DNA from: Aquabacterium sp. CECT 9606
GTDB taxonomy: Bacteria > Pseudomonadota > Gammaproteobacteria > Burkholderiales > Burkholderiaceae_C
Direction of reading: 5' to 3'
NCBI RefSeq assembly: GCF_918741295.1
Contig: NZ_CAKKNB010000002.1
Coordinates: forward strand, 62,001 to 126,000
DNA length: 64,000 nucleotides
The notes beneath the pieces are model-generated. The model was not told where the DNA came from and did no database searches. It was given only the letters and a program-made list of their open reading frames with translations. Shown one piece after another: positions 56,994-64,000 of this stretch (positions are counted from its first letter, which is position 1; each line of letters begins with the position of its first letter). Made by a program: the position numbers and the translations under genes.

Positions 56994-57944
56994 GTGACAC
57001 CCTTCCAAGCCTTGCTCGATGCCATCGCCACCATCGAGTTGCCCGCCGAGGCGCAGCGTGTCTTCCATGGCCGAGGCGGCTTGTTCCCGGGTTGCGAGCA
57101 GTGGTCGCTGGATTACTTCACGCCAGTGTGGCTGCTGACCAGCTTCCAAGTGGTGAGCGATGAAGCGCTGGCGCCCATTCAAATGGCCTTGGCGCAACGC
57201 TGGGCCCAGATCGCGCCAGGCCAGGCTTTCACCCTCGTGCTGCAAACCCGCGACGATGCGCGGGCCGACGCCCGCGTGCTGGCCGGCGAAGTGCCCGAGC
57301 CTCATGTGGTGGAGGCGCAAGGGGCGCGCTACCGGGTGCACTTGCTCAAGGGCTTGAACCACGGCCTCTTCCTGGACATGGCCGAGGGCCGGCGCTGGGT
57401 TCACCAGCACGTGTCATCACGCCCTGGTTTGAAGAAGGTGCTCAACCTGTTCGCCTACACCTGTGCCTTCTCGGTGGTGGCCCTGCAGGCCGGCGCCAGG
57501 CAAGTCGTCAACGTGGACATGAGTGGCGCCGCGCTGTCCATCGGCAAGCAGAACCACCAGCTCAATGGCCTGACCAGTGGCGCCAGCTTTCTGCCGCACG
57601 ACATCTTCAGCTCGTGGGGCACGATCAGCCGCCGCGGCCCTCATGACCTGATCATCGTGGACCCGCCCAGTTATCAAAAGGGCAGCTTCGTGGCCGAGAA
57701 GGACTATGCCAAGCTCATGCGCCGCCTGCCTGATCTGCTGGCACCCGATGGGCATGCGCTGCTGTGCCTGAACTCGCCCAAACACAGCGTGGCCTTCTTG
57801 CAGGATCAGATGATGGAGCTGGCGCCCGATTTGAGCTTCGTCGAGCGCGTGGCCAACCCGGCGGTGTTCGAAGATGTGAGCAGTGACCGGGCCTTGAAGG
57901 TGCTGGTCTACAAAGCCAGGCCGCTTGATCCGGCGATCACCTGA
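56994..57944 (+). CDS. Class I SAM-dependent methyltransferase (RlmI/RlmK-like domain)
   Basis: This 316-residue protein resembles the catalytic half of rRNA large-subunit methyltransferases RlmI/RlmK. The SAM-binding region has VLNLFAYTCAFSVVALQAGA and VVNVDMSGAALSIGKQN. The target-binding motif is IIVDPPSYQKGSF (DPPS). The N-terminal 120 residues lack the PUA domain of RlmI. A GTG at 56994 starts translation, since no ATG fits. Its exact rRNA or other target is unknown. Its 3' end overlaps the convergent methyltransferase gene by eight bases. Confidence 0.85.
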   Translation: MTPFQALLDAIATIELPAEAQRVFHGRGGLFPGCEQWSLDYFTPVWLLTSFQVVSDEALAPIQMALAQRWAQIAPGQAFTLVLQTRDDARADARVLAGEVPEPHVVEAQGARYRVHLLKGLNHGLFLDMAEGRRWVHQHVSSRPGLKKVLNLFAYTCAFSVVALQAGARQVVNVDMSGAALSIGKQNHQLNGLTSGASFLPHDIFSSWGTISRRGPHDLIIVDPPSYQKGSFVAEKDYAKLMRRLPDLLAPDGHALLCLNSPKHSVAFLQDQMMELAPDLSFVERVANPAVFEDVSSDRALKVLVYKARPLDPAIT

Positions 57945-58719
57945 TCCCGGTGACCGCGTTGGCCCGCGCACTCACGGTGAACGGGCCGTCGCCGGCTTGC
58001 AGGCGCTGACGCACGTTCTCTTTCAAAGCCGCTTTCTGGTCGGCCGGCAGCTCGTCGATCATGCCGCGGATCATGTTGCTGCCCGAGGCGCTGTTCCAGT
58101 ACTCCTCGAAGTTTTCAAATGAACGCTGCACGGTGATCTGCGTGGTGCGCACATCGCGCAGGCCAGCTTGCACCCACAGTGCTTGGGAGGCCTCAATGGT
58201 GGACGCCTCCACGCTGACCGGCATGCTGGGCGTCAGGCCGAACTTGAGCATCTCTGCGCCAATGGCCGACAGTGGAAAGCCCTTGTTCAGCATGTCCCAG
58301 TGGTAGGCCGCCACGATGCCGCCGGGCTTCACGGCGCGGCACATCTCGGCCAAGCCCTTGGCCGCATCGGGCACGAAGAAGAGCACCAGCGCCATCACGG
58401 CGACATCGCGGCTGCCATCGGCCACGGGCACGTGCAACGCATCGCCTTTCCTCCAGCTGACGGGCGCATCGATCGGCAAGCGCTGGCGTGCATAAGCCAG
58501 CTGTGCATCGGAAGGGTCGATGGCCTGCACAGCGGAGGGGGCGCAGCGCTGCACGATCAGTTCGGTGAAAGCGCCATTGCCGCAACCGACATCAACCCAA
58601 CTGGCCTGCTTGGGCGCGTTGATCCAATCGAGGAACTGCTGACCCACCAGCAGGCTCCACCTGCCCATCATGGCTTCATATGCGGCGCCGTCTTCGAAGC
58701 GGATGGTCTGGTCTGGCAT
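57937..58719 (-). CDS. Class I SAM-dependent methyltransferase (small molecule type)
   Basis: The 260-residue protein has the canonical SAM motif WVDVGCGNGAFTE (about residues 44-56), motif II around AIDPSDAQLAYARQRL, and VMALVLFFVPDAAKGLAEMC, as in UbiE/COQ5-like enzymes. The substrate is unknown. The start at 58719 was chosen from the family-like opening MPDQTIRFEDGAAYEAMMGR. It is divergent from the aminotransferase gene, 63 bp apart, and overlaps the convergent RlmI-like gene by eight bases. Confidence 0.88.
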   Translation of the reverse strand: MPDQTIRFEDGAAYEAMMGRWSLLVGQQFLDWINAPKQASWVDVGCGNGAFTELIVQRCAPSAVQAIDPSDAQLAYARQRLPIDAPVSWRKGDALHVPVADGSRDVAVMALVLFFVPDAAKGLAEMCRAVKPGGIVAAYHWDMLNKGFPLSAIGAEMLKFGLTPSMPVSVEASTIEASQALWVQAGLRDVRTTQITVQRSFENFEEYWNSASGSNMIRGMIDELPADQKAALKENVRQRLQAGDGPFTVSARANAVTGIR

Positions 58720-58782
58720 GTTGATTCTCTGAGGTTGAACAAGAAGCAGGCAGCATACCGGCAAGCACTACACTGCCTCGCC

Positions 58783-59964
58783 ATGAAGATCTCCCAACGC
58801 GCCCAGGCCATCACGCCCTTCTTGGCCATGGAGTTTGGCAAGCGCGCCGCCGCGCTTGAAGCCGCTGGCCACCACGTGGTCCGCCTCAACCTGGGCGAGC
58901 CCGACTTTGGCGCGCCACCGGCCGTGCGCGCCGAGCTGCAGCGCATCATGGGCAGCAACACACCTTTGCCCTACACGGGCGCTTTGGGCTTGCCCGCTTT
59001 GCGCGAGGCCATCGCCGGTTTCTACCAAAGCGCGCACGGCGTGTGCATCAGCCCCGAGCGCGTGGTGGTGACGGCTGGTGCCTCGGCCGCCTTGCTGCTG
59101 CTCACCGCTGCGCTGGTCGACCCGGGCGACGAGGTGCTGGTGGGCGATCCTTCTTATCCTTGCAACCGGCAGTTCTTGAGCGGCTTTGGCGCCGATGTGC
59201 GCCTGGTGCCCACCGATGCCGCGTCACGCTTTCAGCTGGATCTGGCCGCCGTGCAACAGCACTGGAGCCCGCTCACCCAGGGCCTGATGATCGCCACGCC
59301 CTCGAACCCCACCGGCACCTCGGTGCCACCGGCCGAGCTGACCGCCATCTGCGATTGGGCCCGTGCCCATGGGGCCTGGCGCATCGTCGATGAGATCTAC
59401 CTGAACCTGAGCGATGTGGATGCTTCGGCCTCAGGCCAGCCTGCACAAACCGCACTGGCCTTTGACCCGAGTGCGTGCGTGATCAACAGCTTCTCCAAGT
59501 ACTTCGGCATGACCGGCTGGCGCCTGGGCTGGGCCGTGGTGCCCGATGAGCTGGTGCCGGCGATGGAAAGGCTGGCGCAGAACTACTACATCTGCGCACC
59601 CACGCCGGCCCAAATGGCCGCGCTGGCCTGCTTCACGCCCGATTCCATCGCGGTGTGCGAGGCCAGGCGGCATGAGTTTGCCGAGCGGCGTGCGCTGGTG
59701 CTGCAAGGCCTTGAAGACATCGGCCTGCCCGTGCCCGTGCGGCCGGATGGCGCGTTCTATGTCTACATCGATGTGAGTGGCACGGGTCTGGACGCGATGC
59801 GCTTTTGCGAGCGCACGCTGGAGGAGGCGCATGTGGCCCTGACGCCGGGGGATGACTTTGGGGCGTGTGGGGCCGCCCAGCATGTGCGCTTGTCGTATGC
59901 GGCTTCGCAGGATGATTTGCGAGAAGGTTTGGCACGGCTCAAGCGCTTCGTGGCAACGATTTGA
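58783..59964 (+). CDS. PLP-dependent aminotransferase (class I/II)
   Basis: The 393-residue fold-type I enzyme has LNLGEPDFGAPPAV near the N-terminus, VTAGASAALLLL, ATPSNPTGTSVPP and RIVDEIYLNLSD. The PLP lysine is in NSFSKYFGMTGWRLGWA and the substrate-carboxylate Arg in VRLSYAASQDDLREGL. It resembles aspartate/aromatic-type and alanine-type bacterial enzymes; the preferred amino acid is not clear. It ends 44 bp before the membrane-anchored TAXI gene, in the same direction. Confidence 0.9.
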   Translation: MKISQRAQAITPFLAMEFGKRAAALEAAGHHVVRLNLGEPDFGAPPAVRAELQRIMGSNTPLPYTGALGLPALREAIAGFYQSAHGVCISPERVVVTAGASAALLLLTAALVDPGDEVLVGDPSYPCNRQFLSGFGADVRLVPTDAASRFQLDLAAVQQHWSPLTQGLMIATPSNPTGTSVPPAELTAICDWARAHGAWRIVDEIYLNLSDVDASASGQPAQTALAFDPSACVINSFSKYFGMTGWRLGWAVVPDELVPAMERLAQNYYICAPTPAQMAALACFTPDSIAVCEARRHEFAERRALVLQGLEDIGLPVPVRPDGAFYVYIDVSGTGLDAMRFCERTLEEAHVALTPGDDFGACGAAQHVRLSYAASQDDLREGLARLKRFVATI

Positions 59965-60008
59965 ACCAGAAGAGCATACAGTTAGCCAGCCCTGTTACCC
60001 ACTCCGCC

Positions 60009-61415
60009 ATGACCCGCCAAATCAAACAAGCCCTGCTCCTGGCCCTGCTCTCGCTGCGCGACATGTTGGCCTCGGTCGGCCCGGTGTTGTTCCTGGCCGT
60101 GGCCCTGCTGGCTGGCGCTTATTGGTGGCTGGACCCACAACCCCCTCGCACCGTCACGCTGGCCACGGGGCCCGCGGACAGCGCCTACGCCGAATTCGGG
60201 CAGCGCTACGCCCAGGCGCTCGCCAAGGACGGCATCCGCGTGCAGCTGCTCACCACCGACGGCCCGGCAGGCAACCTGGCAGCACTGCGCCAAGGCCAAG
60301 CCGACGCCGCCTTCGTGCGCGGTGGCAGCGCCAACATGGACGGCGATGGCAGCAAGGACATCATGTCCCTGGGTGCCTTGTTCTACGAACCGCTGTGGTT
60401 GTTCTACCGCCCCGCCGCATTGACCAGCCACAGCACGGCCCCGGCGAAAGGCAAGCCCCCCGCCATGGTTGATGCGCGCCTGACATCGCTCAGCCAACTG
60501 CGCGGCCTGCGCGTCAATCTAGACCAGCGCGGCAGCGGCGTGCCCGAGCTGATGGACCGTCTGCTGCAGGCCAATGGCCTGATGTCCAACGAGATCATCG
60601 CCAGCGAGATGGCCCCCGACGCGGCCGCTCAGGCCCTGCAAGAGGGCCGGATCGACGCCTTGGTGCTGATGACCGCGCCGGAATCGCCCGTGGTCCAGCG
60701 CCTGGTGCAACAGCCCGGCATCTTGCTGGCCGAACTGCCGCAAGCCGACGCGCTGGCCAGGCGCTTTCCCTTCTTGCAAACAGTGACGCTGCCGCGCGGC
60801 ATGGTCGACCTGGCGCGTGACCTGCCGCCCGAGGACATCGGCCTGCTGGCGGCCACCACGGCCTTGCTCACCCGCGATGACACCCACCCGGCCCTGCGCC
60901 AGTTGTTCGCACAGGCCGCGCAGCAGATCCATGGCGGATCAGGCTGGTTCAATGGCACGCGCGATTTTCCGAACACGCGCACCAGCGAGTTGCCCGTGAG
61001 CCCCGAGGGAGACCGCGCCATCAATGGCACGCCGCCGGTCTACCAACGCTATCTGCCCTTCTGGGCCAGCAACCTGCTCGAGCGCATGTGGCTGGTGATC
61101 GGCGGTTTGATCGTGCTGCTGCTGCCCCTGTCACGCGTGGTGCCGCCGCTGTACACCTACCGCGTCAGGCGGCGCGTGTTCCGCTGGTACGAGCGACTGC
61201 GGCAGGTGGAGGCGCACATGGAAGATGGTGACGCCGAAACCAGCGAGTTGCTGAACGAGTTGGATGAGCTGGACCGCGTGGCCGCGCAGATCACCGTGCC
61301 GCTGGCGCATGCGGACGAGTTGTACGCGCTCAGGAACAACATTGAGAAGACGCGGAGGCGCTTGTTGGGGCGTGGCACAGTCTCACCACTGGCGAGACAA
61401 GTGAACCATGGCTGA
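60009..61415 (+). CDS. TAXI-family solute-binding protein with two membrane anchors
   Basis: This 468-residue protein has a TAXI (TRAP-associated extracytoplasmic immunogenic) binding domain (about 55-340), with TVTLATGPADSAYAEFGQRY, GQADAAFVRGG and LNTLVLMTAP-like segment IDALVLMTAPESPVVQ. Unlike normal TAXI receptors, it has an N-terminal membrane helix (about 22-40) and a second helix near 360-382 (LVIGGLIVLLLPLSRVVPPL). A cytoplasmic coiled coil (about 395-455) follows. No TRAP permease is nearby. It may act as a membrane-tethered sensor or lipid-linked binding protein. The gene overlaps the M20 peptidase gene by eight bases. Confidence 0.85.
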   Translation: MTRQIKQALLLALLSLRDMLASVGPVLFLAVALLAGAYWWLDPQPPRTVTLATGPADSAYAEFGQRYAQALAKDGIRVQLLTTDGPAGNLAALRQGQADAAFVRGGSANMDGDGSKDIMSLGALFYEPLWLFYRPAALTSHSTAPAKGKPPAMVDARLTSLSQLRGLRVNLDQRGSGVPELMDRLLQANGLMSNEIIASEMAPDAAAQALQEGRIDALVLMTAPESPVVQRLVQQPGILLAELPQADALARRFPFLQTVTLPRGMVDLARDLPPEDIGLLAATTALLTRDDTHPALRQLFAQAAQQIHGGSGWFNGTRDFPNTRTSELPVSPEGDRAINGTPPVYQRYLPFWASNLLERMWLVIGGLIVLLLPLSRVVPPLYTYRVRRRVFRWYERLRQVEAHMEDGDAETSELLNELDELDRVAAQITVPLAHADELYALRNNIEKTRRRLLGRGTVSPLARQVNHG

Positions 61416-62901
61416 CGACACCCATTCCCACAAGACATCTCTGATCAAACGCACCCTCTGGCTCGTGGCCGGTCTGTTGCTTGGCTTGGCCGTGATCCTG
61501 GCTTGGCAAACCTGGCGCTTCCCTTCGCGGCAGATCCAGGTCGAACCCCGGTCAGGCGTGGCGGTTGATGCCGCGGCGGCGGCAGGGCGCTTGAGCGCTG
61601 CCGTTCAGTTGCGCACCGTGTGGTCGGCCACTGATGCCAACGCGGCCTCCTTCGAGGCCTTGCGCCAACTGATCCAGACCAGCTACCCCAATGCCCACGC
61701 CACTTTGACGCGACAGGTCATCGGCCAGCACGCCTTGCTCTACACCTGGCCAGGCACGGACCCTCAGGCCAAACCCATCGCCTTGCTGGCCCACCAGGAT
61801 GTGGTGTCCGTGGCGCCGGGCACCGACAAGGACTGGCAGGTGCCGCCCTTCTCGGGCACGATCCAGGACGGCTTCGTGTGGGGCCGTGGCGCCTGGGACG
61901 ACAAGTCCAGCGTGATGGCCATCCTGGAAGCGGTTGAATCATTGGTGAAAGCCGGGTTCAAGCCGCGCCAGACCATCTACCTGCTCTTCAACGCCGACGA
62001 GGAAGTGGGTGGCGACGAAGGTGCCGCGCAGGTGGCCAAGCTGTGGCGCCAGCAAGGCATCAAGCTTGATTTCTTACTGGACGAAGGCTTGGTGATCACG
62101 CACGGCCTGGTGCCTGGCGTGAAGGCGCCGGTGGCCTTGGTGGGCCTGTCGCAAAAGGGCTACCTCACGCTCAAGCTCACCGCCAAGGGGCAACCGGGCC
62201 ACTCCAGCCAACCGCCCAAGCGGCATGCGATCGGGGTGCTGGCCGAGGCCTTGCAGCGCCTGGAGGCCCATCCCTTGCCCGGCCGCCTGGAAGGCCTGCC
62301 CCGCGAAATGATGGAGTCGGTGGCGGCCGAGGCGAGCGGCCCGATGCGCGTGGTGTTGAGCAATCTGTGGCTGACGCGGCCTTTGGTTGAGCGCGAACTG
62401 GCCAAGACACCGGCTGCTGATGCCATGCTGCGCACCACGGCCGTGCCGACCATCTTGAACGCCGGTGAGTTGGAGAACGTGGTACCGGGGTTGGCGTCGG
62501 CCACCATCAATTACCGGCTGCTGCCGGGCAACACCAGCCAGGATGTGATCCAGCACGTGCAGCAGGTGGTTGAAGGCCTGAACGTGAGTGTTGAGCGCCA
62601 GCCCAAGGGTGCGGAGGCCGCGCCGGTTTCCAGCACCGATTCAAAAGCGTATCGGGCTTTGGCGCGCAGCTTGCGCGAGTTGCAGCCGGGCACGGTGGTG
62701 GCGCCGGGGTTGCTGATCGGGGGCACGGATTCGATTCACTTCGCGGACTTGGCAGAGACCATCCTGCGCTTTCGGCCCATTCATGCCACGGCCCAGGACT
62801 TGCCGCGCCTTCATGGCACGAATGAGCGCATTGGTGTGGCGCAGTATGCCGAGATGATTCAGTTTTATGAGCGGCTGCTGCGGAATGTCAACAAGCGTTG
62901 A
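61408..62901 (+). CDS. M20 family metallopeptidase (PM20D1/carboxypeptidase-like)
   Basis: The 497-residue protein has an N-terminal membrane helix (WLVAGLLLGLAVILAWQTW), so it is probably periplasmic and membrane-anchored. The M20 zinc-binding residues are in LLAHQDVVSV (His), WGRGAWDDKSS (Asp), FNADEEVGGDEG (Glu pair), and a final His in DSIHFADLAE. The lid domain sits between about 220 and 350. Closest in style to N-acyl-amino-acid carboxypeptidases such as PM20D1. The start overlaps the TAXI gene by eight bases, indicating co-translation. Confidence 0.9.
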   Translation: MADDTHSHKTSLIKRTLWLVAGLLLGLAVILAWQTWRFPSRQIQVEPRSGVAVDAAAAAGRLSAAVQLRTVWSATDANAASFEALRQLIQTSYPNAHATLTRQVIGQHALLYTWPGTDPQAKPIALLAHQDVVSVAPGTDKDWQVPPFSGTIQDGFVWGRGAWDDKSSVMAILEAVESLVKAGFKPRQTIYLLFNADEEVGGDEGAAQVAKLWRQQGIKLDFLLDEGLVITHGLVPGVKAPVALVGLSQKGYLTLKLTAKGQPGHSSQPPKRHAIGVLAEALQRLEAHPLPGRLEGLPREMMESVAAEASGPMRVVLSNLWLTRPLVERELAKTPAADAMLRTTAVPTILNAGELENVVPGLASATINYRLLPGNTSQDVIQHVQQVVEGLNVSVERQPKGAEAAPVSSTDSKAYRALARSLRELQPGTVVAPGLLIGGTDSIHFADLAETILRFRPIHATAQDLPRLHGTNERIGVAQYAEMIQFYERLLRNVNKR

Positions 62902-62968
62902 ATCGAACTGAACGTGCAGCTGACCGCGGCTGGCCCACGGCGCTCGTTATCGGCGCCAAACTTTATGC

Positions 62969-63078
62969 GTCGAATATTGTAGACAATTTCGACACGTCAA
63001 GGCAATATGTTGAACACTTCGACATGCCCCAAGGATGTGTCGAGTGAAATGCATTTTCTCGACACATGGCATTCGACA
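62969..63078. promoter_or_regulatory. Cluster of TCGACA repeats upstream of fic
   Basis: TTCGACA occurs at 62988-62994, 63018-63024 and 63072-63078; TCGACA at 63059-63064; its inverted form TGTCGA at 63038-63043. The first copy is part of a near-perfect 25 bp palindrome at 62969-62993 (GTCGAA...TTCGAC around ATTGT-AG-ACAAT). The cluster spans the Fic start codon at 63066. The spacing suggests an operator for a DNA-binding protein; Fic proteins of this type carry a C-terminal winged helix, so self-control is possible. Confidence 0.6.
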
Positions 63079-64000
63079 CCCAAACCCCATACAACACGCT
63101 TCCTGACCTGCCCCCTGTGGGTGACATTGAAACGCGCGCCGTGCTCAAGGCTTGCATTGAAGCTCGCGCCGCCGTCGCCGAGGCCAAGGCAGCCGGCCTG
63201 CTCGTCCCCAACCAGGGCGTGCTGATCAACAGCATCCCTTTGCTCGAAGCCCAGGCCAGCAGCGAGATCGAGAACATCGTCACCACGACAGACCAGATGT
63301 TCCTGTTCGATGGCGCCAGCGAGTCCGAAGCCGACCCCGCGACCAAAGAGGCGCTTCGGTATCGCGCCGCACTCTGGCAAGGCTTCCAGCAACTCAAAGA
63401 CCGCCCGCTAACCACCAACACGGCAGTCCAGATCTGCCGCGCCATCAAAGGCGTTGAGCTCGACATCCGCAAGACCCCTGGCACCACCTTGCGTAACGAA
63501 CGCACTGGCGAGACCATATACACCCCGCCGGAAGGCGAAGCTCTGCTGCGCGACAAGCTGGCCAATTGGGAGCAGTTCATGCACGGTGCCCTGGCCGGTA
63601 CCGATGCGCTGGACCCATTGGTGCGCATGGCCATCGGGCACTACCAATTCGAAGCCATCCACCCCTTTGTAGACGGCAATGGCCGCACGGGGCGCGTACT
63701 CAACCTGTTGTACCTGGTTGACCAAGGCCTGCTGGACATTCCCGTGCTGTACCTGAGCCGTCACATCATCCGCAACAAGGCTGACTACTACAACGGCCTG
63801 CTGGCCGTGACCACCGATGGCGCGTGGGAGCCGTGGATTCTGTACATGCTGCGCGGCGTGGCTGATACGGCCCGCTGGACCACACGCAAAATCGTGGCAC
63901 TGCGATCACAGATCGAAGAGACCGCCGAGCGCATGCGCACGCAAGCGCCTCAGATCTACAGTCGCGAGTTGGCTGAACTGATCTTCGTGCGGCCGTATTG
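63066..64000 (+). CDS. Fic family AMP-transferase, SoFic-like (partial, 3' end missing)
   Basis: The first 311 residues of a Fic enzyme are visible; the rest lies beyond the right edge. The catalytic motif HPFVDGNGRTGR begins at His199, and the flap is GETIYTPPEGE. An inhibitory-helix motif SSEIEN (residues 65-70, with Glu69 and Asn70) lies before the core, so this is a class II Fic protein controlled by its own N-terminus. The layout matches Shewanella SoFic (about 372 residues), which has a C-terminal winged helix; that part is expected in the missing 60 or so residues. It would AMPylate a protein Ser, Thr or Tyr. The ATG at 63066 overlaps the TCGACA repeat cluster. Confidence 0.93.
   Translation, partial: MAFDTQTPYNTLPDLPPVGDIETRAVLKACIEARAAVAEAKAAGLLVPNQGVLINSIPLLEAQASSEIENIVTTTDQMFLFDGASESEADPATKEALRYRAALWQGFQQLKDRPLTTNTAVQICRAIKGVELDIRKTPGTTLRNERTGETIYTPPEGEALLRDKLANWEQFMHGALAGTDALDPLVRMAIGHYQFEAIHPFVDGNGRTGRVLNLLYLVDQGLLDIPVLYLSRHIIRNKADYYNGLLAVTTDGAWEPWILYMLRGVADTARWTTRKIVALRSQIEETAERMRTQAPQIYSRELAELIFVRPY

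Overview
The window is a 64 kb piece of a GC-rich, gene-dense chromosome, most likely from a betaproteobacterium of the order Burkholderiales (Comamonadaceae/Sphaerotilaceae type, for example Aquabacterium-like). The basis is the set of proteins it encodes: minCD, rpe, apaG, a Gcr-type 'site-specific recombinase', mltA, a Burkholderiales-style cyanase, a PEP-CTERM exported protein and many two-component kinases. No rRNA, tRNA or CRISPR array was seen. The genus is inferred from protein content only.

Layout. 0-1.1 kb: cell-division site selection (minC and the start of minD). 1.2-5.5 kb: an ABC ATPase, a fused FtsX-type permease and an AttH-like secreted protein in one overlapping operon. 5.4-8.1 kb: a Baeyer-Villiger-type flavin monooxygenase divergent from an AraC regulator. 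8.2-12.2 kb: a YegD-like Hsp70 and a hybrid histidine kinase. 12.2-16.2 kb: a class 3 aldehyde dehydrogenase divergent from a Crp/Fnr regulator, an aminotransferase and rpe. 16.5-25.5 kb: an accessory block with an orphan type VI secretion spike (VgrG with a TTR-like tail), a large unrecognised downstream protein that is probably its cargo effector, a convergent FGE/SUMF1-domain lipoprotein, a GST and a PEP-CTERM protein. 25.6-29.4 kb: apaG, gcr and mltA. 29.4-35 kb: cyanase, a DUF1348 protein, a NarX/NarL-type two-component pair, an esterase, a secreted unknown and an HDOD protein. 35-38.4 kb: priA, followed by an 860 bp gene-free region with DnaA-box-like sites and a spaced 139 bp duplicated unit. 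38.4-44.3 kb: a solute-binding protein and hybrid kinase pair, SET and HD-domain enzymes, a LysR regulator, then a 690 bp gene-free region built of nested inverted repeats. 44.3-50.7 kb: TetR and metallo-hydrolase, a DUF3857/transglutaminase protein, small secreted proteins and a phospholipase D lipoprotein. 50.8-62.9 kb: SDR, K+ channel, OpgC-like, SGNH hydrolase, MgtC, a Cys-rich copper-storage-type protein, a MazG-like pyrophosphohydrolase, two methyltransferases, an aminotransferase, a membrane-anchored TAXI protein and an M20 peptidase. 63-64 kb: a Fic AMP-transferase cut by the window edge and preceded by a cluster of TCGACA repeats.

The most unusual items are (a) the VgrG / unknown cargo / lipoprotein cluster that separates rpe from apaG, which are neighbours in many Burkholderiales; (b) the 37.25-38.11 kb non-coding region, where two units 445 bp apart align without gaps and each carries a perfect DnaA box; (c) the structured repeat region at 43.6-44.25 kb; and (d) the Fic gene with its palindromic upstream repeats. 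Functions are assigned from motifs and recalled family knowledge; no database search was run.
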